From contig CACSIL010000050.1 in the NCBI GenBank assembly GCA_902705825.1, forward strand, positions 65,118 to 129,117: a stretch of 64,000 nucleotides of DNA, read 5' to 3'. This stretch comes from Halioglobus japonicus (GTDB lineage Bacteria > Pseudomonadota > Gammaproteobacteria > Pseudomonadales > Halieaceae). Under the pieces are notes generated by a model. It was not told where the DNA came from. It saw only the letters and a list, made by a program, of their open reading frames with translations, and searched no databases. Positions 60,352-64,000 of this stretch are shown piece by piece; within the stretch, counting starts at the first letter, position 1; the number at the start of each line of letters is the position of its first letter. Position numbers and translations under genes: made by a program.

Positions 60352-62880
60352 CTAGTTGTCACCAAATCGGTAAATAATATCTATGCCGTAATTGCGCGGT
60401 AACGCGAAGGCTTCTGTCGTGGTGCGGGCAACGCCCACCGTCGATATGCCGCCCTGGAAATGATCATCAATGTCTGTCAGATTCCTGCACCAGGCGACAA
60501 TAGTCGTGCGGTCATCAGGCAGTGACCAGGTGATGCGGGCATCGTAGAACGTTTTCGAAGGTATCGTGACTTCCTCTTCCACATAAAAGCTTGGGCGGTC
60601 GAACCCACCGTAGACCTCATCGCTGTAGCGCACCAGAAAGTTCGGTGTAATCGTGCCCAGCGATGTTGTCTGGATGTTGTAGTCAACGGACAGGTAGGCC
60701 GTCCATTTCGGTGCGCGCGGCATGGGTTCATCAGACCGGTCAATCTCGATCTGGCCGCCGCCATTGGGGTCTGGAATCTCCGCCAGGTACTCCTTGTACT
60801 CTGCATCCATGTAAGCGAAGCTGCCCATAAAGCGCAGGTTATCTGTTGGAAGATATGTAAATTCAGTTTCGATGCCTTTCATTTCAGCTTTGCCGGCATT
60901 TCTGATAGCGGGTAGCGGAATACCGAAATTGGGGTCAGCTATGGTCGTGGTGAGCTGAATATCGTCATACTCTTGATAGTAGATGGCCACGTTCGTTCGC
61001 AGCCTTCTGTCCAGCGCATCAATCTTGAATCCCAGTTCCAGCATGTCCACATATTCCGGCTTGTAGTTCTCCAGATCGATAATGCCGTCCCCGTCAAAAT
61101 CCCCGTTGCCCACCGCAACGCCGCCTGAGCGAAAACCCGAGCTGTATGTCAGGTAGACCATAGCATCGTCCATCTTCAATTTGTCGAGGATAGAATCGGT
61201 GGCCAGGTATTTTATGCTGGCCATCGGGTTCCAGTCGTCATCGTTGCGGTCATCACTTGATTCGCCAAATGCGCCGACCTGAAATGGCTGTCCACCGGGG
61301 CCGTCGGGGTCAAAACCGTACTGCCAACTGGTCACCGGTGTGCCGCCTGGCTCAGAGAACGGATGTATCACGTTTGCGGTATAGATGGTGTCCAGTGTGC
61401 CGAGGTAATCGCCTTTACCGATACTGGGCAGGTAGACCTTGCCCTCGCGATAATTAGTCTTTCTTTCCTCCCAGGTATAACGAACACCGAGTGTCAGGAT
61501 GAGGTGTTCGCTGAAGTTGTAATCCAGTTGACCGAAGCCAGCATAGGCGGTGTTTTCTGTCTCGCGCTCGGTCAGGTTGGAGCGCGCCAGCATTATGTTG
61601 TTGGGGACAGTTGTGTTTTCTACGTAACCGGCGAAGTCCTGCAGCCAATCGTCGTTGGTTTTCTCGTAAAAAGAATACAGGCCCAGCGTATAATTCAGGC
61701 GCTCATCGAACGCATTGCCGATAAACTGAAACTCCTGGGAATACTGATCGGTGTCGTTATTCTGTGTCGCGAGTCGCCCGACGATAACGGCATTCATGCC
61801 ATCGATATCTTCATCGGCTTCCTGTTCGGTATTCCGATAGGCAGAGATACTTTTTATCTGCAGGTTATCGTTCACTTCCCAGCTCACGGTGTTGGAGACC
61901 ATGCTGGTTTTTACCTTGTAGACGCCTTGATAGAAAATATCTGACTTGGAATTTTGCTCGCTCTGAAACTTGTCAATTGGCAGGTCCGAGCCGCTGCGGT
62001 TGCAATACTCCTCGACAGATATCGGAGAAAAGATATCGTAGATGCCTTCCAGGGATCCTTGCTGAGGAAAGCCTGCTTCGGCCAGTTCATCACCTAACCA
62101 TTTACATTTTTGACCGAGGGGTTTCTGGTCGATTCTGGTGTGATTCACATTCAGGTCAACAATGATGGAGTCGGTAGGGAGCCAGCGCAACTGACCGATA
62201 ATGATATCCCTCTCCTCGTCGCTGTACTGAGTGCTATCGATATCATTTTCAATGTGGCCATTGCGATTCACGGTAGCCAGCGAGAGGCGCGAGAGCAGCT
62301 TGTCCTCAATCAACGGGACATCCACCGCCAGTGACGCATCCTTGCGGTCCAGGTTGCCAAGGGTGCCCTTGGCCGTACCCCCAAACTCTGCAGAGGGCTT
62401 TATCGAGGTATACAAAATGGCTCCACCGGTGGTGTTTTTCCCGAACAGGGTTCCCTGTGGCCCGCGTAGCACTTGAATGCTCTGCGTTTCCACAGCGTCT
62501 AACAGGGCACCTGAGGCGCGCCCGATATACACTTCGTCCAGATAGATGCCGACGCCGGAGTCTATGGTTACCCGGGTTTCCCTCTGGCCGACGCCCCGTA
62601 TATAGGCATTGCCATCGCCCTTAACGCCATTGCCGCCGCCGCCGAGATTGAGGCCGGGTACCAGACCGTCAAAATCGCGCATATTTTTTATCCCCAGTGA
62701 CTCCATGGTTTCGGCAGTGAATGCGGTTACCGCTACAGGAACTTCCTGCAGAGATTCCTCGCGTTTCCTGGCGGTGACCAAGACCTCCTCAAGGGCGAGA
62801 TCTTCCGCCAGCACAGTAGCAGGGCAGGGCAACAGGGAGAGGCCCAGTGCGACACTGGGTAGCACTTTTACTCGTGACAT
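60352..62880 (-). CDS. TonB-dependent receptor
   Basis: 842 residues from ATG 62880 (TGGAGA upstream; an earlier ATG at 62928 has no better site). Signal peptide ends near Val-Leu-Ala (residue 24). TonB-box region LEEVLVTARKR (residues 30-40), then SLQEVPVAVTAFTAE and LRGPQGTLFGKNTTGGAILY of the plug, then a long barrel. The usual terminal aromatic is followed by Gly-Asp-Asn (YRFGDN), a slightly unusual C-terminus. It resembles receptors for siderophores, carbohydrates or lipophilic compounds; the substrate is not readable. The lipoprotein gene convergent with it may supply substrate. Confidence 0.92.
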   Translation of the reverse strand: MSRVKVLPSVALGLSLLPCPATVLAEDLALEEVLVTARKREESLQEVPVAVTAFTAETMESLGIKNMRDFDGLVPGLNLGGGGNGVKGDGNAYIRGVGQRETRVTIDSGVGIYLDEVYIGRASGALLDAVETQSIQVLRGPQGTLFGKNTTGGAILYTSIKPSAEFGGTAKGTLGNLDRKDASLAVDVPLIEDKLLSRLSLATVNRNGHIENDIDSTQYSDEERDIIIGQLRWLPTDSIIVDLNVNHTRIDQKPLGQKCKWLGDELAEAGFPQQGSLEGIYDIFSPISVEEYCNRSGSDLPIDKFQSEQNSKSDIFYQGVYKVKTSMVSNTVSWEVNDNLQIKSISAYRNTEQEADEDIDGMNAVIVGRLATQNNDTDQYSQEFQFIGNAFDERLNYTLGLYSFYEKTNDDWLQDFAGYVENTTVPNNIMLARSNLTERETENTAYAGFGQLDYNFSEHLILTLGVRYTWEERKTNYREGKVYLPSIGKGDYLGTLDTIYTANVIHPFSEPGGTPVTSWQYGFDPDGPGGQPFQVGAFGESSDDRNDDDWNPMASIKYLATDSILDKLKMDDAMVYLTYSSGFRSGGVAVGNGDFDGDGIIDLENYKPEYVDMLELGFKIDALDRRLRTNVAIYYQEYDDIQLTTTIADPNFGIPLPAIRNAGKAEMKGIETEFTYLPTDNLRFMGSFAYMDAEYKEYLAEIPDPNGGGQIEIDRSDEPMPRAPKWTAYLSVDYNIQTTSLGTITPNFLVRYSDEVYGGFDRPSFYVEEEVTIPSKTFYDARITWSLPDDRTTIVAWCRNLTDIDDHFQGGISTVGVARTTTEAFALPRNYGIDIIYRFGDN

Positions 62881-63097
62881 GGTGAATCTCCATGACTGCG
62901 TTATTGTTATATTTTGTCTGTCTAGCATAGCCCTTATGGCTTGGCTCGTACAACTACCTGCAAAAATGCGTCGGTGCCTCCAGGGTCGGCCTGCCAGAAA
63001 GGAGCACCAAAGGCGGATTCGACGGCATTTTTTCCGCTTAGTCAGCGCGAATCATGCGGGCAGCTCTTGTCATTTGAGCGGGTTCTGGCTAGTGTTG

Positions 63098-64000
63098 ATG
63101 TCGATGAAAATACTGCTGTTTACACTACTGTCCTTCCTTGCCCTTACGTGCGATGCCGCCAGGGTCAGCAAGCCTCTCAGTTTCCATGATGAATTGGATC
63201 TCGCCCGCCTCAGCAGTCCGAGTCACACCTGGCAATCGATGATCAATATCACCGATGCATACAACAAGATTGTTCAGGAAGATGGCTATACTTTTGAGAA
63301 CGAGAGCACCCTCGACAATCTTGAAGAGCAGATGGAGCGCCTGTTTGATCTGCGCAATGTACCTGAGTCCCTGCGGCGAACCGTCGCGGTGGAATCCGCC
63401 GTTTACCTGAGGGAGATTGTGGCGCGCTTGCCCCCGCTCAGTCCGAATGCACTCCCTGGCCGCGAACAGGCTTTTACAGAAATGCGGGACAATTACCCGC
63501 CCATCTGGCAAATCGATGAAAGCGATATCGTTATTGCGTATATCCGGGAGGGACCGTTTACCGGAAATTTCCAGTTCAGTGAGCGCACGCTCAGACTGTC
63601 AGAGGACATGTATGAAAGTGTGTTGGATCTGCCCTATGTCAATGTGGAAATTGAGGGGCTTCACGACGCCTATTTTATGACACCCGGGCCAATGATTCCG
63701 TCGGACTGGGTGCGCGCTATGCCCGAGTGGATGCACGGTCAATATCTTGGTCAACAAATTTGGCAATGGGTGTTCATGATCACGGGCTTCATGGTGTTGC
63801 TGATTGTTCTCTTCTGCCTACACCTGATTATTCGCGTTATGTCCCGCGGCTGGACGGAGCCCTGGAAGAATAGAATGGGCTTGCTGGTGCCGCTGGCTGC
63901 GCTCGTCCTCGCCCATGAACTGGAAGTCTTTATCTCCGACGAAATATTTATCACTGGCGAGGTGATGCAATGGGTGCGTCATCTGTCGGCAGTTGTCTGG
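63098..64000 (+). CDS. Membrane protein, possibly MscS-family channel (3' end outside window)
   Basis: The frame from ATG 63098 (or 63104) is open to the window edge: 301 codons visible. It begins with a signal-like stretch (MKILLFTLLSFLALTCDA), then a long soluble, probably periplasmic part (about 25-220) and two visible membrane helices (about 226-247 and 262-276). The layout fits the N-terminal part of a large mechanosensitive (MscS-type) channel, whose channel core would lie beyond the window, but the diagnostic core is not visible. No ribosome site is obvious. It is divergent from the TonB receptor. Confidence 0.6.
   Translation, partial: MSMKILLFTLLSFLALTCDAARVSKPLSFHDELDLARLSSPSHTWQSMINITDAYNKIVQEDGYTFENESTLDNLEEQMERLFDLRNVPESLRRTVAVESAVYLREIVARLPPLSPNALPGREQAFTEMRDNYPPIWQIDESDIVIAYIREGPFTGNFQFSERTLRLSEDMYESVLDLPYVNVEIEGLHDAYFMTPGPMIPSDWVRAMPEWMHGQYLGQQIWQWVFMITGFMVLLIVLFCLHLIIRVMSRGWTEPWKNRMGLLVPLAALVLAHELEVFISDEIFITGEVMQWVRHLSAVVW

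Noticed and set aside
61363..61944. 193-codon plus-strand open frame opposite the last TonB receptor
   Set aside because: Antisense shadow; no ribosome site or family match.
1..64000. Search for tRNA, rRNA, CRISPR arrays, insertion sequences, integrases and phage or defence genes
   Set aside because: None recognised by eye. Small or degenerate elements could be missed without a structure or profile search.

Overview
The window looks like chromosomal DNA of a gammaproteobacterium with an aerobic, probably marine and catabolically versatile lifestyle. The grounds are a CydABX/CydDC cytochrome bd system of gammaproteobacterial type, three TonB-dependent receptors, sulfatases, Rieske and Baeyer-Villiger oxygenases, many LysR/AraC/MarR regulators, and moderate GC. 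A Cellvibrionales-type relative (Halieaceae or Spongiibacteraceae) is my guess only; no rRNA or other taxonomic marker is present. I saw no tRNA, rRNA, CRISPR array, transposase or phage gene.

Layout. 0-6.7 kb: cytochrome bd oxidase and its assembly exporter, all on the minus strand (28-aa leader ORF, cydD-cydC, then cydA-cydB-cydX with its own FNR/ANR-like promoter). 6.9-16 kb: a TonB receptor, a sulfotransferase-like protein, a Rieske oxygenase, a MarR-controlled EmrAB-type efflux operon with a recognisable operator, and a thioesterase. 16-20.6 kb: two related outer-membrane proteins, a DUF1254 protein and an AraC regulator. 20.8-25.4 kb: an AT-rich carboxylesterase lipoprotein followed by a decayed patch (MFS pseudogene, internally deleted FadL-like gene, an exported protein whose start and lipobox look damaged) around an intact SEC-C protein. 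25.5-31 kb: an OprC/NosA-like (probably copper) TonB receptor, a transglutaminase-like protein, a c-type heme protein, then a TauE/SafE exporter with an ETHE1-like persulfide dioxygenase. 31-46.9 kb: TTC38-like protein, Baeyer-Villiger-type monooxygenase, SDR, two sulfatases, a PafA-like phosphatase, a SulP transporter with Usp, a HAD phosphatase, LysR and HxlR regulators and a small tautomerase.

47-51 kb holds the most interesting unit: purK-purE-sbtA-sbtB, four overlapping genes joining the bicarbonate-consuming step of purine synthesis to an SbtA-type bicarbonate transporter and its PII-like partner. A 21-bp palindrome lies upstream and a convergent NhaR-like regulator follows. 51-64 kb: oxidoreductases (zinc alcohol dehydrogenase, OYE, nitroreductase), a VOC protein, LysR, a nitroreductase/DMT/GNAT operon, a ceramidase-like lipoprotein convergent with a TonB receptor, and the 5' part of a membrane protein (possibly MscS-type) that runs off the window.

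Shared themes are low-oxygen respiration, sulfur and sulfate-ester handling, and import through the outer membrane. Functional statements rest on motif and family recognition by eye; no database search was run.
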